Origin: Xenorhabdus szentirmaii DSM 16338
GTDB lineage: Bacteria > Pseudomonadota > Gammaproteobacteria > Enterobacterales > Enterobacteriaceae
DNA: 64,000 nt
Assembly: GCF_002632585.1 (NCBI RefSeq)
Contig: NZ_NIBV01000001.1
Span: forward strand, 2,003,203-2,067,202
Reading direction: 5' to 3'
Of this stretch, positions 10,798-20,671 are shown piece after piece (within the stretch, counting starts at the first letter, position 1; every line of letters begins with the position of its first letter). A program made the translations under genes and the position numbers. The notes beneath the pieces were generated by a model. The model searched no databases. It had not been told where the DNA came from and saw only the letters and a program-made list of their open reading frames with translations.

Positions 10798-11699
10798 TGC
10801 GCTCCATCATCCTGACGTAACATCTGGCGCCCGAGTTTAAGCAGGGCGTCAGTCACTTTCCTCATCGCTCCGCTTTCTGGGGCAAAGCGATGCCAGTAAA
10901 GCATACGCCGCTGGCACAGTCCGGGCGTTAAATCAACTAATTCACCTGCTTGCAATTCTTTATCGATTTGCAAATGCGGGATCATACAACATGTTGAACC
11001 TTGTTTTGCCAATTGAACGAAAGCTTCAGAAGAGTTCACGATGTGGCAAGGAACACTGCCCGGTGATAAATCAAAATTTTGCTGCAAAAATGCCTGGTGC
11101 ATGTCATCCAGATGGTCAAAAGCAACGGCAGGTGCTTTCAGCAATGCTGAACGAGTTACGCCATTCGGGAAAAAACGGCCAGCGAATTTAGGAGAAGCAA
11201 CAAATAAATAGTCGAGAGCACCCAGCTTGTCAACTAAACAGCTTGGTAAGGGTTGAGACTGAATACTGATCGCCCCGACAACTTCCCCGCGCCGCAAGAG
11301 TTCTTGGGTTCGGGTTTCATCTTCTACCTGAATATTTAACCGGATAGGTAAATCGGATAAAACAGGATGAAGGGCCGGTAGAAGCCAGGTTGCCAGACTG
11401 TCTGCGTTAACTGCGAGAGAAAGCAGTAACGGAATTTCATTGCTACTTTCATCTCCGAGCCACTGGGCTTCCAATAATTCTACCTGATGCAACAGCGCAA
11501 GCAATTTTTGCCCTTGTTCTGTTGGGCGTGGGGGAACTGTACGCACCAGTAATGGCTGACCAAACAGATTTTCTAATTGTTTGATGCGCTGAGATACCGC
11601 GGATTGGGTGATACAAAGTTTTTGTGCCGCCCGCTCGAAACCACGTTCTCGTATCACGGCATCCAATGCTTGTAGGGAGCGGTAATCAGGACGTTTCAT
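10794..11699 (-). CDS. argP: LysR-type regulator ArgP
   Basis: LysR-family transcription factor of 301 residues that activates argO in response to arginine and is antagonised by lysine. The N-terminal winged helix-turn-helix reads [32 protein letters not shown], almost identical to E. coli ArgP (IciA). The effector domain follows. It is divergent from rpiA across a 128-bp gap, the E. coli arrangement. Its target argO lies two genes away. Confidence 0.96.
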   Translation of the reverse strand: MKRPDYRSLQALDAVIRERGFERAAQKLCITQSAVSQRIKQLENLFGQPLLVRTVPPRPTEQGQKLLALLHQVELLEAQWLGDESSNEIPLLLSLAVNADSLATWLLPALHPVLSDLPIRLNIQVEDETRTQELLRRGEVVGAISIQSQPLPSCLVDKLGALDYLFVASPKFAGRFFPNGVTRSALLKAPAVAFDHLDDMHQAFLQQNFDLSPGSVPCHIVNSSEAFVQLAKQGSTCCMIPHLQIDKELQAGELVDLTPGLCQRRMLYWHRFAPESGAMRKVTDALLKLGRQMLRQDDGAH

Positions 11700-11827
11700 T
11701 GAAAGTAAGATTCTCCATTTTATGTGGCCCAGCCAGCACTATGCCATATTTTTTCGTGAGATGAGCCAATATTGTTTATACTGGCCATCAGATTTTTCCT
11801 TGTAACTGATTATAGGCTGTGATTGAA

Positions 11828-12487
11828 ATGACTCAGGATGAACTGAAAAAAGCAGTAGGTTGGGCAGCATTGGAATACGTCAAACCAGGCACAATCGTAG
11901 GTGTTGGTACAGGTTCAACGGCTGCACACTTTATTGATGCATTGGGAACGATTAAAGATCAAATTGAAGGGGCAGTATCTAGCTCAGAAGCATCAACTGA
12001 GAAATTGAAAAGTCTTGGTATCCCTGTGTTTGACTGTAATGACGTCGACACCTTGGATATTTATGTTGACGGGGCTGATGAGATCAATGGTCAGATGCAG
12101 ATGATTAAAGGTGGTGGTGCAGCATTAACCCGGGAAAAAATCATTGCTGCTGTCGCAAAGAAATTTATCTGCATCATTGACTCATCTAAGCAAGTCGATG
12201 TTTTGGGCAAATTCCCTCTGCCGGTTGAAGTTATCCCAATGGCTCGTTCCTATGTCGCCCGTGAGTTGGTGAAATTAGGAGGAACGCCGGTTTATCGTGA
12301 AAATGTGATAACAGATAATGGCAACTGTATCTTGGATGTCCATAACCTTTCCATTGTCACTCCAGAAGAATTAGAAAATAAAATTAATAGCATCTCTGGT
12401 GTGGTGACGGTAGGTCTTTTTGCTAACCGTGGCGCTAACGTGGTGTTGGTGGGAACTGCGGACGGAGTTAAAACGTTCACAGAATAA
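11828..12487 (+). CDS. rpiA: Ribose-5-phosphate isomerase A
   Basis: Interconverts ribose 5-phosphate and ribulose 5-phosphate in the pentose phosphate pathway. It has 219 residues in the cytoplasm. Motifs are [13 protein letters not shown] (phosphate binding), DGADEI and [12 protein letters not shown] (active site), and [12 protein letters not shown] near the C-terminus. I start at ATG 11828 ([12 protein letters not shown], as in E. coli); GTG 11819 would add three residues not seen in the family. Confidence 0.97.
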   Translation: MTQDELKKAVGWAALEYVKPGTIVGVGTGSTAAHFIDALGTIKDQIEGAVSSSEASTEKLKSLGIPVFDCNDVDTLDIYVDGADEINGQMQMIKGGGAALTREKIIAAVAKKFICIIDSSKQVDVLGKFPLPVEVIPMARSYVARELVKLGGTPVYRENVITDNGNCILDVHNLSIVTPEELENKINSISGVVTVGLFANRGANVVLVGTADGVKTFTE

Positions 12488-12496
12488 TCGGTTAGT

Positions 12497-12530
12497 GAGG
12501 GCAGAATAATCTGCCCTCAAAATATTTTTG
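12497..12530 (+). terminator. Rho-independent terminator of rpiA
   Basis: Nine-bp perfect stem GAGGGCAGA / TCTGCCCTC with a four-base loop, followed by an A/T tract ending in TTTTT. Confidence 0.88.
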
Positions 12531-12737
12531 TATTTATTCAAAAAAAGAAAATTTGGTGATATATATCACATTTCAGCCTAAAAAAGACGCAAAATCCCAC
12601 ATTTATTCTGTAACGAATTATTTTACTTTGTATAACAACTCATTTACTGTTACTTATTCTGTCGTATACGCAATCGGTTGTATTGCCGTTACCGTTTTTT
12701 TTGTTATTTTGTTGGAATCTATCGGCGTTATGAAAGT

Positions 12738-12863
12738 TATACCTAATTGATTTCGAGTTGCAGTGTGGGGCACGGGAGCAACTTTCTGGGAACATTGAGC
12801 ATTATGTGATGGGAATTAGCGAGTACAGCCAGCAAGGCTGCAACCAGAAAGATAAAGGGTATA
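12738..12863. repeat. Dispersed palindrome-ended repeat (MITE-like) in the serA leader
   Basis: A 126-bp unit with inverted ends: TATACC...GAGTTGCAG on the left and CTGCAAC...GGGTATA on the right. The right-end motif recurs at 16450-16476 and 26481-26505 in this window, so it belongs to a dispersed family. It ends 21 bases before the serA start and therefore probably forms part of the serA mRNA leader or its promoter region. Confidence 0.6.
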
Positions 12864-12884
12864 CAGTACAACTAGGGCGGGCAA

Positions 12885-14126
12885 ATGGTTAAGGTATCTC
12901 TCGAAAAGGATAAGATTAAATTTCTGCTGCTGGAAGGCGTTCATCAAAGCACAGTAGACAAATTGAAGGCGGCTGGGTACAGCAATATTGAATATCACAA
13001 AGGTGCATTGGAGCCTGAAGCTCTGAAAGAAGCAATCCGTGATGCCCGATTTGTAGGGATTCGTTCCCGCACTCAGCTGACAGAAGAAATTTTCTCCGCA
13101 GCTGAGAAACTGGTTGCAGTAGGATGCTTCTGTATTGGTACTAACCAAGTTGATCTGGAGGCCGCGGCAAAACGCGGTATCCCTGTATTTAATGCACCAT
13201 TTTCTAATACCCGTTCGGTAGCTGAGATGGTTCTGGGTGAATTACTGCTGTTATTGCGTCGCATACCTGAAGCGAATGCAAAAGTGCACAAAGGGATCTG
13301 GGACAAGCAGGCAAAAGGTTGCTATGAGGCGCGTGGAAAAAAACTCGGTATCATCGGTTACGGGCATATTGGTACACAGCTTGGTATTTTGGCTGAAAGT
13401 ATCGGCTTGAATGTCTATTTCTATGATATTGAAAATAAATTACCACTGGGCAATGCGCAGCAAGTTCACCATTTGTCTGAATTACTGAATATGAGTGATG
13501 TTGTGAGCCTGCATGTTCCTGAAACGGCTTCAACCAAGAAAATGATAGGTGTAGAAGAACTGGAACTCATGAAGCCCGGAGCAATTTTGATCAATGCTTC
13601 CCGTGGCACAGTAATCGATATTCCGGCACTGAGTGCAGCTCTGGAGAGCGGTCATTTGTCCGGAGCGGCAATTGATGTATTTCCGGTAGAGCCTGCCGCA
13701 AACGGCAACTCTTTCACTTCGCCGCTAAGCAAATTTGATAACGTGCTGCTGACTCCCCATATCGGTGGTTCAACTCAGGAAGCACAAGAGAACATTGGCT
13801 TGGAAGTGGCCGGTAAGTTGGTGAAATATTCTGACAATGGTTCTACGCTGTCGGCAGTCAATTTCCCCGAAGTTTCATTGCCCATTCACGCCAAAGATAC
13901 GCACCGTTTACTGCATATCCATGAAAACCGCCCAGGCATTTTAACCAGCATTAACCAGATATTTACGAATCAGGAAATCAATATTGAAGCACAATATTTG
14001 AGGACTGAAGGGAATATTGGTTATGTGGTGATCGATATTACGACGCAGAACCCGACTCAAGCTGAATCCGTATTGCAACAACTGAAAAGTGTGTCCGGCA
14101 CGATCCGCTCCCGCTTACTGTATTAA
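12885..14126 (+). CDS. serA: D-3-phosphoglycerate dehydrogenase
   Basis: First step of serine synthesis, oxidising 3-phosphoglycerate with NAD+. It has 413 residues. The substrate domain begins after residue 10; the NAD-binding motif is GYGHIGTQLG (about residues 159-168); the catalytic Arg/Glu/His region includes NASRGTVID and the LLTPHIGGSTQEAQ histidine. A C-terminal ACT domain (HENRPGILTSINQIF) gives feedback inhibition by serine. Gene order rpiA-serA-fau matches E. coli. GGGCGGGC lies just upstream of the ATG as a weak ribosome binding site. Confidence 0.97.
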   Translation: MVKVSLEKDKIKFLLLEGVHQSTVDKLKAAGYSNIEYHKGALEPEALKEAIRDARFVGIRSRTQLTEEIFSAAEKLVAVGCFCIGTNQVDLEAAAKRGIPVFNAPFSNTRSVAEMVLGELLLLLRRIPEANAKVHKGIWDKQAKGCYEARGKKLGIIGYGHIGTQLGILAESIGLNVYFYDIENKLPLGNAQQVHHLSELLNMSDVVSLHVPETASTKKMIGVEELELMKPGAILINASRGTVIDIPALSAALESGHLSGAAIDVFPVEPAANGNSFTSPLSKFDNVLLTPHIGGSTQEAQENIGLEVAGKLVKYSDNGSTLSAVNFPEVSLPIHAKDTHRLLHIHENRPGILTSINQIFTNQEINIEAQYLRTEGNIGYVVIDITTQNPTQAESVLQQLKSVSGTIRSRLLY

Positions 14127-14147
14127 TTGATTTTACGCTTCAAAAAG

Positions 14148-14173
14148 CAGGGCTATTGATAAAAATAGCCCTG
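14148..14173. terminator. Shared terminator between convergent serA and fau
   Basis: Perfect 10-bp stem CAGGGCTATT / AATAGCCCTG with a six-base loop between the two convergent stops. There are A-rich and T-rich flanks on either side, so it can act in both directions. Confidence 0.8.
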
Positions 14174-14179
14174 TTAACT

Positions 14180-14776
14180 TTAATCCCATTGCCATACTTT
14201 TTCTGGGGTAATGATTTCTGGCAGAGGGATATCCCAACTTGCGCTGGGTAATGTTTCGACCAACTGAAAATCATGTGCCAGCCCGATGGGATAAAAATGT
14301 TGTTGTTGCCATTTGGCGAGAGTTCTATCATAAAATCCGCCTCCCATGCCTAAACGCTGTCCGGTGCAATCGAAAGCAACCAGTGGAATAAACATCACAT
14401 CCAGTTCGGATACGGGTAAAACCTGCCGGATATCTAATGGTGGCTCTTCGATATTGAAACGGTTCCGAATGAGGGGAGTATCGGGGGAATAATGCAGGAA
14501 AAGCAGATGATGCCGACTAAAGGGGTGCAATATTGGCAGATAGACCTGTTTATTTTGTTGCCAGAGCTGCTGAATCAGCGGACGTGTATCCAATTCCCCG
14601 TCAAAAGAAAGATATAGCGCAATTCTGCGGGCTTGCTGAATTTTAGGATGTGTAATGACTCGCTGAGCAGCTTGTTGGGCAAATTGAAATTGTTGTTCGG
14701 GAGATAAATTTTGACGCAATTGTCGGATTTTTTTTCTGATGGATTTCCGAAAAGAGAAAAATGAATCTGATTGCAT
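14180..14776 (-). CDS. fau: 5-formyltetrahydrofolate cyclo-ligase
   Basis: ATP-dependent enzyme (also called ygfA) that converts 5-formyl-THF to 5,10-methenyl-THF, clearing an inhibitory folate. It has 198 residues. The N-terminus is Arg/Lys-rich (RKSIRKKIRQLRQNL) and the ATP/Mg motif is GQRLGMGGGFYDRTL near residue 145. It lies directly downstream of the 6S RNA gene on the same strand, as in E. coli where ssrS and ygfA are cotranscribed and linked to biofilm and persister phenotypes. Confidence 0.93.
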   Translation of the reverse strand: MQSDSFFSFRKSIRKKIRQLRQNLSPEQQFQFAQQAAQRVITHPKIQQARRIALYLSFDGELDTRPLIQQLWQQNKQVYLPILHPFSRHHLLFLHYSPDTPLIRNRFNIEEPPLDIRQVLPVSELDVMFIPLVAFDCTGQRLGMGGGFYDRTLAKWQQQHFYPIGLAHDFQLVETLPSASWDIPLPEIITPEKVWQWD

Positions 14777-14824
14777 GATACCTGCCTATTGATGCAGAAA
14801 AGGATACAAAACAGATAAAGATAG

Positions 14825-15009
14825 GGGGTTCTCCAAGATGCCGTTGCAGGTAGTAACCCTTGAACCCTTGGTTCAAGGTGAACGCAGTGTCGCCTCTATT
14901 AGGCTTCTTGGATAAACCAAGCATGCTCACAAGAGACGGAGCACCACATTCTATAGAGATGAAATATCGGCTCAGGGGACTTACCTGCTCACAAACACCT
15001 CAGAGAAAT
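14825..15009 (-). ncRNA. ssrS: 6S RNA
   Basis: On the minus strand the RNA begins ATTTCTCTGAGGTG and ends GGCATCTTGGAGAACCCC, matching the paired ends of E. coli 6S RNA. Inside, AGTCCCCTGAGCCGATATTT and CACCTTGAACCAAGGGTTCA are nearly identical to the conserved stretches. The length of about 185 bases equals the usual 184. It folds into a long hairpin with a central bubble that mimics an open promoter and sequesters sigma-70 RNA polymerase in stationary phase. Position between zapA and fau is the enterobacterial standard. End positions are good to a few bases. Confidence 0.95.
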
Positions 15010-15180
15010 TTTTTTGTCGTTCAGATCACCCAAATGGGTCATCTGCAACGTCGTGAAACCTATTGTATGAAACTAAATGAAGAAAGCAATAGCTTATATT
15101 AATCTTGAGTGACTACTGTCTGATTTATCAACAAGATTTAGTTTGTTGATCAATAATGGTATCGATTATTTTACCTTTTT

Positions 15181-15483
15181 CTAACTTTTACCCTGTTCTA
15201 ACAGCGCCTTTTCAATGGACTGCTGAAGCATTTTTATTTTTTGTTCCATATTGTAGGAATAATCACGGGTTTTCATTTTTTCCTGTGCTAACTCGTGACA
15301 AACATTCAGTGCCACAATAAAAACCAGTTGCTCAGTGTTAGTTACTTTGGTGCGCTCTTTGAGGTTATGCAAACGCTGCTCAAGTTCCTCAGCAGCAGCT
15401 TGTAATGCTTCTATCTGCTCTGGAGGACAATTGACGCGTAATGACCGCCCAAAAATCTGAATATCTACTGGCTGTGCAGACAT
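15181..15483 (-). CDS. zapA: Cell division protein ZapA
   Basis: Small cytoplasmic protein (100 residues) that bundles FtsZ filaments at the division ring. It aligns with E. coli ZapA from [21 protein letters not shown] through the TNTEQLVFI helix and a C-terminal coiled coil ([20 protein letters not shown]). E. coli ZapA continues about nine residues further. I start at 15483, where AGGAAGGTG precedes the ATG; the frame extends 21 codons upstream without family support. Upstream of the 6S RNA gene on the same strand. Confidence 0.95.
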   Translation of the reverse strand: MSAQPVDIQIFGRSLRVNCPPEQIEALQAAAEELEQRLHNLKERTKVTNTEQLVFIVALNVCHELAQEKMKTRDYSYNMEQKIKMLQQSIEKALLEQGKS

Positions 15484-15743
15484 GACACCTTCCTGATTTA
15501 TTACTGGCCGATACCTTGATTTTGGCATATATCCTTTATCTTTCAAATTGTTGCTTTATGGGCTGAGCCACAATTTGAAATAATAGGATATAAATTAAAT
15601 ATTGCTATAAAAACAAGGTCGGCACCAATCATTACTGTACAATACCAGAAGCCCCTTTCTTATATCGGCATGCTGTCTGGTATAGCGACTCCCCTTGATG
15701 GTAGCATAGCATGAACTTATATCGCCAACGATGATCAATATAC

Positions 15744-16319
15744 ATGTCTATACAAAACTCATTACCTAATTATCAATCATTCGATGAAATTTTGCAGCAA
15801 CAGTCCGTTGCACTGACCGCTGCTGAAATGCATGGCTTAATCAGCGGATTACTGTGCGGTGGGAACCATGATACTAGCTGGCAAACGCTGGTGCATGATC
15901 TTGCCAATGATGGCCTGGCATTCTCGCAGGTTTTGGCTCAGCCCCTCAGGGAATTATACGAAACAACGTTTGAGTTGTTGGATGACAATAATTTTGCATT
16001 TAATTTACTGCTTCCTGATGAGGAATTGGGGGTTTTTGAATGTGCAGATGCGTTGGCGGGATGGGTAAACCATTTTTTGTTGGGATTAGGCGTAGCAAAT
16101 CCAAAATTGACGGAAAAACCAGAAATTAAGGAAATAGTCACCGACTTGCGCGACATCGGAATGTTGGGGTATGACGAAAACGAAGATCAGGAAGAATTAT
16201 CCCAAGCGCTTGAAGAAGTATTGGAATATATACGCGTTGCTGTTCAGCTTTGTTATATCGCTTTAGCTTCACCCAAAATCACAGATAGTAAAAAAAATGA
16301 AAAGCCAACATTGCATTAA
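15744..16319 (+). CDS. ygfB: YgfB family protein (UPF0149)
   Basis: Acidic cytoplasmic protein of 191 residues. Family landmarks are [15 protein letters not shown] near residue 27 and the C-terminal [14 protein letters not shown] helix. Its neighbours pepP, ubiH and ubiI follow in the same order as in E. coli. Function is not firmly established in enterobacteria. It is divergent from zapA. Confidence 0.93.
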   Translation: MSIQNSLPNYQSFDEILQQQSVALTAAEMHGLISGLLCGGNHDTSWQTLVHDLANDGLAFSQVLAQPLRELYETTFELLDDNNFAFNLLLPDEELGVFECADALAGWVNHFLLGLGVANPKLTEKPEIKEIVTDLRDIGMLGYDENEDQEELSQALEEVLEYIRVAVQLCYIALASPKITDSKKNEKPTLH

Positions 16320-16331
16320 TTGGCTCTGAAT

Positions 16332-16476
16332 CACCCTGTCGATTTTAAGTTGCAGATTTTAAGTGGCAGAGTCACGGTGAGGAAACATAACTCCGGTTAT
16401 ATAGGTATGTGTGATTATGTAGCCGGAGGTTTCAGTATGGCTAATAAATCAGCAATTTGAAAGATGAAGGGTATAC
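16332..16476. repeat. Second copy of the palindrome-ended dispersed repeat
   Basis: Left part GATTTTAAGTTGCAG (16341-16355) and right part CAATTTGAAAGATGAAGGGT ending in GTATA resemble the ends of the element at 12738-12863, with more divergence on the left. It lies between ygfB and pepP. An internal hairpin (CTCCGG ... CCGGAG) is visible. Confidence 0.45.
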
Positions 16477-16514
16477 CAACTAATAATAATGAAATCGAAA
16501 TTGCAGGAGAGGGT

Positions 16515-17843
16515 ATGACTAAACAAGAATATTTATCCCGTCGTCAGGCTTTTTTGTCAAAAATGGCACCGGCCAGTGCAGCGATCATTTTTTCAGCCCC
16601 GCCTGTGACACGTAATTCAGATAGTGAGTATCCTTATCGTCAACATAGTGATTTTCTTTACCTGACTGGATTCAGTGAACCGGAATCTGTTCTGATACTG
16701 ATAAAAAGCGATGAAACTCATAATCATAGTATATTGTTTAATCGTATTCGGGATTTGACTGCGGAAATTTGGTTTGGTCGCCGTCTTGGGCAGGAAGCCG
16801 CACCCAAAAAACTGGGGGTTGATCGTGCCCTGCCATTTGATGATATCAATGAACAGCTCTACCTGTTGCTGAATGGTCTTGAAACGGTTTACCACGCTCA
16901 AGGGGAATTTGAATACGCGGATAACATCGTTTTTGGGGCGTTAGATAAGCTGCGTAAAAACAGTCGTCGTAATCTGAGCGCCCCTTCAACGATGGTGGAT
17001 TGGCGTCCGTGGCTACATGAAATGCGTTTGTTCAAATCAGAGGCTGAGCTGGAAATCATGCGCAAAGCGGGGAAGATCAGCGCACAGGCGCATACCCGGG
17101 CGATGCAGGCTTGCCGCCCGGATATGTTTGAATATCAGCTGGAAGCAGAGATCCACCATGAATTCACGCGTCAGGGTGCGCGTTTTCCAGCTTATAACAC
17201 CATTGTGGGCGCTGGCGAAAACGCCTGCATCCTGCATTACACTGAAAATGAGCGTCGCATGAAAGACGGAGATTTGGTCTTGATCGATGCAGGGTGTGAG
17301 CATGAAGGATATGCAGGTGATATTACGCGAACATTCCCGGTCAATGGCAAATTCACGCGTCCTCAACGTGAAATTTATGCCATTGTTCTGGAATCCATTA
17401 ATGTCGCCCTTGAATTGTACAAGCCGGGTACCAGCATTCGGGAAGTCACTGCTCAGGTAGTGCGTGTCATGGTCAAGGGATTGGTCAAATTAGGAATTAT
17501 GCACGGAGAAGTCGAACAATTGATCGAAACCAATGCTTATCGCCAATTTTTCATGCATGGTTTGAGTCATTGGTTAGGACTGGACGTACATGATGTGGGG
17601 CATTATGGCACGGATCGTGATCGCATACTGGAGCCGGGCATGGTGTTAACTGTCGAGCCGGGGCTTTATATTGCACCGGATGCGGATGTTCCACTGGAAT
17701 ATCGGGGCATAGGTATCCGCATTGAAGATGATATCGTCATCACGGATGCCGGAAATGAAAATCTGACCGAGTATGTCGTGAAAGATCCGGATGAAATAGA
17801 AGCGCTGATGGCACAGGCGAAACAGGGCCAGAAACAGGGTTAA
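16515..17843 (+). CDS. pepP: Xaa-Pro aminopeptidase P
   Basis: Manganese-dependent exopeptidase that releases N-terminal residues preceding proline. It has 442 residues: an N-terminal creatinase-like domain and a C-terminal pita-bread domain. Metal ligands are visible in LIDAGCEHEGYAGDITRTFP (two Asp), HGLSHWLGLDVHDVG (His), VEPGLY (Glu) and RIEDDI (Glu). I start at ATG 16515, preceded by AGGAGAG. A frame beginning at 16464 starts inside the dispersed repeat and is artificial. First gene of a pepP-ubiH-ubiI run. Confidence 0.96.
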   Translation: MTKQEYLSRRQAFLSKMAPASAAIIFSAPPVTRNSDSEYPYRQHSDFLYLTGFSEPESVLILIKSDETHNHSILFNRIRDLTAEIWFGRRLGQEAAPKKLGVDRALPFDDINEQLYLLLNGLETVYHAQGEFEYADNIVFGALDKLRKNSRRNLSAPSTMVDWRPWLHEMRLFKSEAELEIMRKAGKISAQAHTRAMQACRPDMFEYQLEAEIHHEFTRQGARFPAYNTIVGAGENACILHYTENERRMKDGDLVLIDAGCEHEGYAGDITRTFPVNGKFTRPQREIYAIVLESINVALELYKPGTSIREVTAQVVRVMVKGLVKLGIMHGEVEQLIETNAYRQFFMHGLSHWLGLDVHDVGHYGTDRDRILEPGMVLTVEPGLYIAPDADVPLEYRGIGIRIEDDIVITDAGNENLTEYVVKDPDEIEALMAQAKQGQKQG

Positions 17844-17867
17844 AGTTAAGTTAATCAGGATGTAACA

Positions 17868-19094
17868 ATGAACGTGATTATTGTGGGGGGAGGAATGGCC
17901 GGGGCGACGTTGGCACTGGCTATTTCTTCGTTGAGCCGGGGGCAGTTGCAAGTCTCCCTGATTGAAGCGGCAGAACCTACTCAGGCGCATCCGGGGTTTG
18001 ATGCAAGAGCCATTGCTCTGGCTTATGGAACATGCCAGCGCTTAAATCAAATAGGTGTCTGGTCTGCATTGAAAAATTGTGTGACCCCAATCAATCACGT
18101 TCATGTCAGCGACCGTGGCCACAGTGGTTTTGTCAACATTCATGCCAATGATTATGGTATTCCGGCACTGGGCAACGTGATTGAACTGCATGATGCTGGC
18201 GTTCATCTGTTTGATTTATTGAAACGGGCACCGAATATCAAGTTTTACTGTCCGGCAAAAGTGGATTCCGTTGAGCGTCAGGAAAACGCGGTGGTTGTGA
18301 CGCTGGGTGATGGCAAAAAGCTGACGGGTGAATTGTTGGTTGCTGCGGATGGCAGCCACTCAGTCGTAGCCCGATCGTGCAATATCTTATATCAGAAACA
18401 ACACTATGGTCAGGTGGCGATTATCGCTAATGTACTGACATCTGAACACCCTCAGGGAAGGGCATTTGAACGTTTCACCAAACATGGCCCGCTGGCGTTG
18501 TTGCCGATGTCTGAAGGACGCAGTTCATTAGTCTGGTGTCATCCGCTGGAAAAACAACCTGAAATCAATCAATGGAGTCAGAATGAATTCCTTCAGCAAT
18601 TGCAAAATGCATTTGGCTGGCGTTTGGGCAAAATGTTGGAAACAGGGCAGAGGCATAGTTACCCATTGGCGTTATCGACAGCCGACAGGCAAGTGAGCCA
18701 TCGTTTGGCACTGGTGGGAAATGCCTCCCAAACCTTGCATCCGATTGCCGGTCAGGGGTTTAACCTGGGTATGCGCGATGTCATGACCCTGGCAAAAGTC
18801 ATTTCAGATGCAGCGATTGCAGGGCAAGATATTGGTTCTTATAAGGTACTGGCGCAATATCAGCAACAACGCAATACGGATCGTAACAAAACCATTGGCA
18901 TTACCGATGGATTGGTCAAATTATTCGCCAATGATTACTTGCCGTTAAAAATTGGGCGCAATCTTGGTCTGAGGGCAATGGAAAAATTATCACCCGTGCG
19001 GGCGTTATTAGCCCGTCAGACATTAGGTTGGGTTGCTCAGTCACCATTGGCAGATGAAGAGGAAAGAGAAACATGCAATCATTTGATGTGGTGA
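17868..19094 (+). CDS. ubiH: 2-octaprenyl-6-methoxyphenol hydroxylase
   Basis: FAD monooxygenase of ubiquinone biosynthesis, membrane-associated, hydroxylating C1 of the quinone ring precursor. It has 408 residues with GGGMAGATLALAIS at the N-terminal FAD site, the DG motif LLVAADGSHSVVAR near residue 160 and the second FAD motif ALVGNASQTLHPIAGQGFNLG near residue 285. The usual D in the last motif (GDA) is N here. It overlaps ubiI by 22 bases, so the two are translationally linked. Confidence 0.94.
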   Translation: MNVIIVGGGMAGATLALAISSLSRGQLQVSLIEAAEPTQAHPGFDARAIALAYGTCQRLNQIGVWSALKNCVTPINHVHVSDRGHSGFVNIHANDYGIPALGNVIELHDAGVHLFDLLKRAPNIKFYCPAKVDSVERQENAVVVTLGDGKKLTGELLVAADGSHSVVARSCNILYQKQHYGQVAIIANVLTSEHPQGRAFERFTKHGPLALLPMSEGRSSLVWCHPLEKQPEINQWSQNEFLQQLQNAFGWRLGKMLETGQRHSYPLALSTADRQVSHRLALVGNASQTLHPIAGQGFNLGMRDVMTLAKVISDAAIAGQDIGSYKVLAQYQQQRNTDRNKTIGITDGLVKLFANDYLPLKIGRNLGLRAMEKLSPVRALLARQTLGWVAQSPLADEEERETCNHLMW

Positions 19095-20302
19095 TCGCAG
19101 GGGGCGGTATGGTTGGCCTTGCGCTGGCCTGTGGTTTACAAGGGAGCGGTTTGCGCATCGCGATTGTGGAAGAGCACCCGCCGACAGAGGCATTCAGTGC
19201 CAATAATGAACATGCGCTGCGTGTTTCTGCCATTAATGCCGCAAGTGAACGGTTACTAGCCTACCTTGGTGTCTGGCAACATATTCTTGAGATGCGAGTG
19301 AGCCCATACCAAGGCATGGAGGTATGGGATCAGGATAACTTTGGCCGCATTCAATTCAATGCTGCGGAAAATGGCCTGACTCATCTTGGGCATATCATTG
19401 AAAATGATGTCATCCGGCAGGCCCTTTGGCAACGGGCGGAAAGTTTGCCTGATGTGACGATTTTCACTCCCTCTTCATTCAAAAATGTGGCTTGGGGGGA
19501 AAACGAAGCATTTATCACTTTATCTGATGGCAATATGCTGACTTCGCGTTTAGTTATTGGGGCGGATGGCGCTCATTCCTGGCTACGGCAGCATGCTGAT
19601 ATTCCGTTGACATTCTGGGATTATGAACACCATGCCCTGGTGGCAACCATTCGGACAGAGGAACCTCACGAAGGCGTAGCACGTCAGGTTTTTCATGGTG
19701 ACGGAATATTGGCTTTCTTACCGTTGTCTGATCCTCATTTATGTTCCATTGTCTGGTCATTGCCAGTCGAATCAGCACAGCAATGCAAAAACATGCCGGC
19801 TGAATTATTTAACCAGCAGTTAAGCGCAACCTTTGACATGCGCCTTGGTCACAGTGAATTGATCAGCTCACGGCAAACCATTCCGTTAGTGGGACGTTAT
19901 GCCCGTAACTTTGCCGCGCACCGGTTAGCACTTTTGGGCGATGCCGCACACACAATCCATCCTTTGGCAGGTCAGGGGGTTAACTTGGGATTGATGGATG
20001 TGGCGGAATTAATAGGTGAATTGAAGCGCTTACATCGTCAGGGAAAAGATATTGGCCAATATCTCTATCTGGGGCGTTTTGAACGTCGTCGCAAGCATAG
20101 CGCTGCGGTTATGCTGGCAGGAATGCAAGGGTTTCGTCAGTTATTTGATGGTAATAACCCAGCGAAAAGGTTATTACGTGGTGTTGGGCTATCACTGGCA
20201 GAACACTTACCGGGAATAAAACCACAATTACTTCGCCATGCCATGGGGCTTAATGACCTCCCTGATTGGTTGTCTCAATCCTCTTTGATTGAAAAAATCT
20301 AA
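19073..20302 (+). CDS. ubiI: 2-octaprenylphenol hydroxylase
   Basis: FAD monooxygenase (formerly visC) that hydroxylates C5 of the ubiquinone ring precursor in the aerobic pathway. It has 409 residues: GGGMVGLALACGLQ at the N-terminal dinucleotide fold, VIGADGAHSWLRQ (DG motif) and LLGDAAHTIHPLAGQGVNLG near residue 285. It is paralogous to the preceding ubiH and starts inside its 3' end. The proteins act with other Ubi enzymes in a soluble complex. Confidence 0.95.
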   Translation: MQSFDVVIAGGGMVGLALACGLQGSGLRIAIVEEHPPTEAFSANNEHALRVSAINAASERLLAYLGVWQHILEMRVSPYQGMEVWDQDNFGRIQFNAAENGLTHLGHIIENDVIRQALWQRAESLPDVTIFTPSSFKNVAWGENEAFITLSDGNMLTSRLVIGADGAHSWLRQHADIPLTFWDYEHHALVATIRTEEPHEGVARQVFHGDGILAFLPLSDPHLCSIVWSLPVESAQQCKNMPAELFNQQLSATFDMRLGHSELISSRQTIPLVGRYARNFAAHRLALLGDAAHTIHPLAGQGVNLGLMDVAELIGELKRLHRQGKDIGQYLYLGRFERRRKHSAAVMLAGMQGFRQLFDGNNPAKRLLRGVGLSLAEHLPGIKPQLLRHAMGLNDLPDWLSQSSLIEKI

Positions 20303-20339
20303 TTTCGCCCCTCATTTCGGATTAGTTTTCTTTATATTT

Positions 20340-20392
20340 GACTAGAGTGTGTTCAGTTGATTTGCTTCACACTTTAGTCATTTTCCAATTTT
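20340..20392 (+). terminator. Probable terminator after ubiI
   Basis: Inverted repeat GACTAGAGTGTG / CACACTTTAGTC (one mismatch, 16-base loop) followed by ATTTTCCAATTTTT, 38 bases after the ubiI stop. Confidence 0.5.
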
Positions 20393-20671
20393 TAAAATTT
20401 ATTTTATTCAATACATAATCAATTTTGAGTGTTTCAACACAGAAAATTAGATAAAAATTCTGAATCATAGTGAATATTTTTTCAGGTTATTACTCCAGTA
20501 TTGCTAATTTATTTTATGGTTCATTTCTCCTTTCAGTGATAACTTCTGACAATGAGGTATCGTTTGCGTGATTAACCGATTCTTTATTTCATGAGCTAAC
20601 ACCTGCCGGTTAATGCGCCGTATTTTTCGGGTTATGAATGTTTTCATGTTAAGAATGAAAAGAGGGAAATA
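20393..20671. other. Leader and promoter region of the glycine-cleavage operon
   Basis: AT-rich DNA upstream of gcvT. In E. coli this region binds GcvA, Lrp and PurR, but I cannot point to a specific operator here. No glycine riboswitch-like aptamer or other gene is visible. Confidence 0.4.

Noticed and set aside
12553..12750. 65-codon frame between rpiA and serA
   Set aside because: It begins just after the rpiA terminator, lacks a ribosome binding site and runs into the dispersed repeat; more likely serA promoter DNA.
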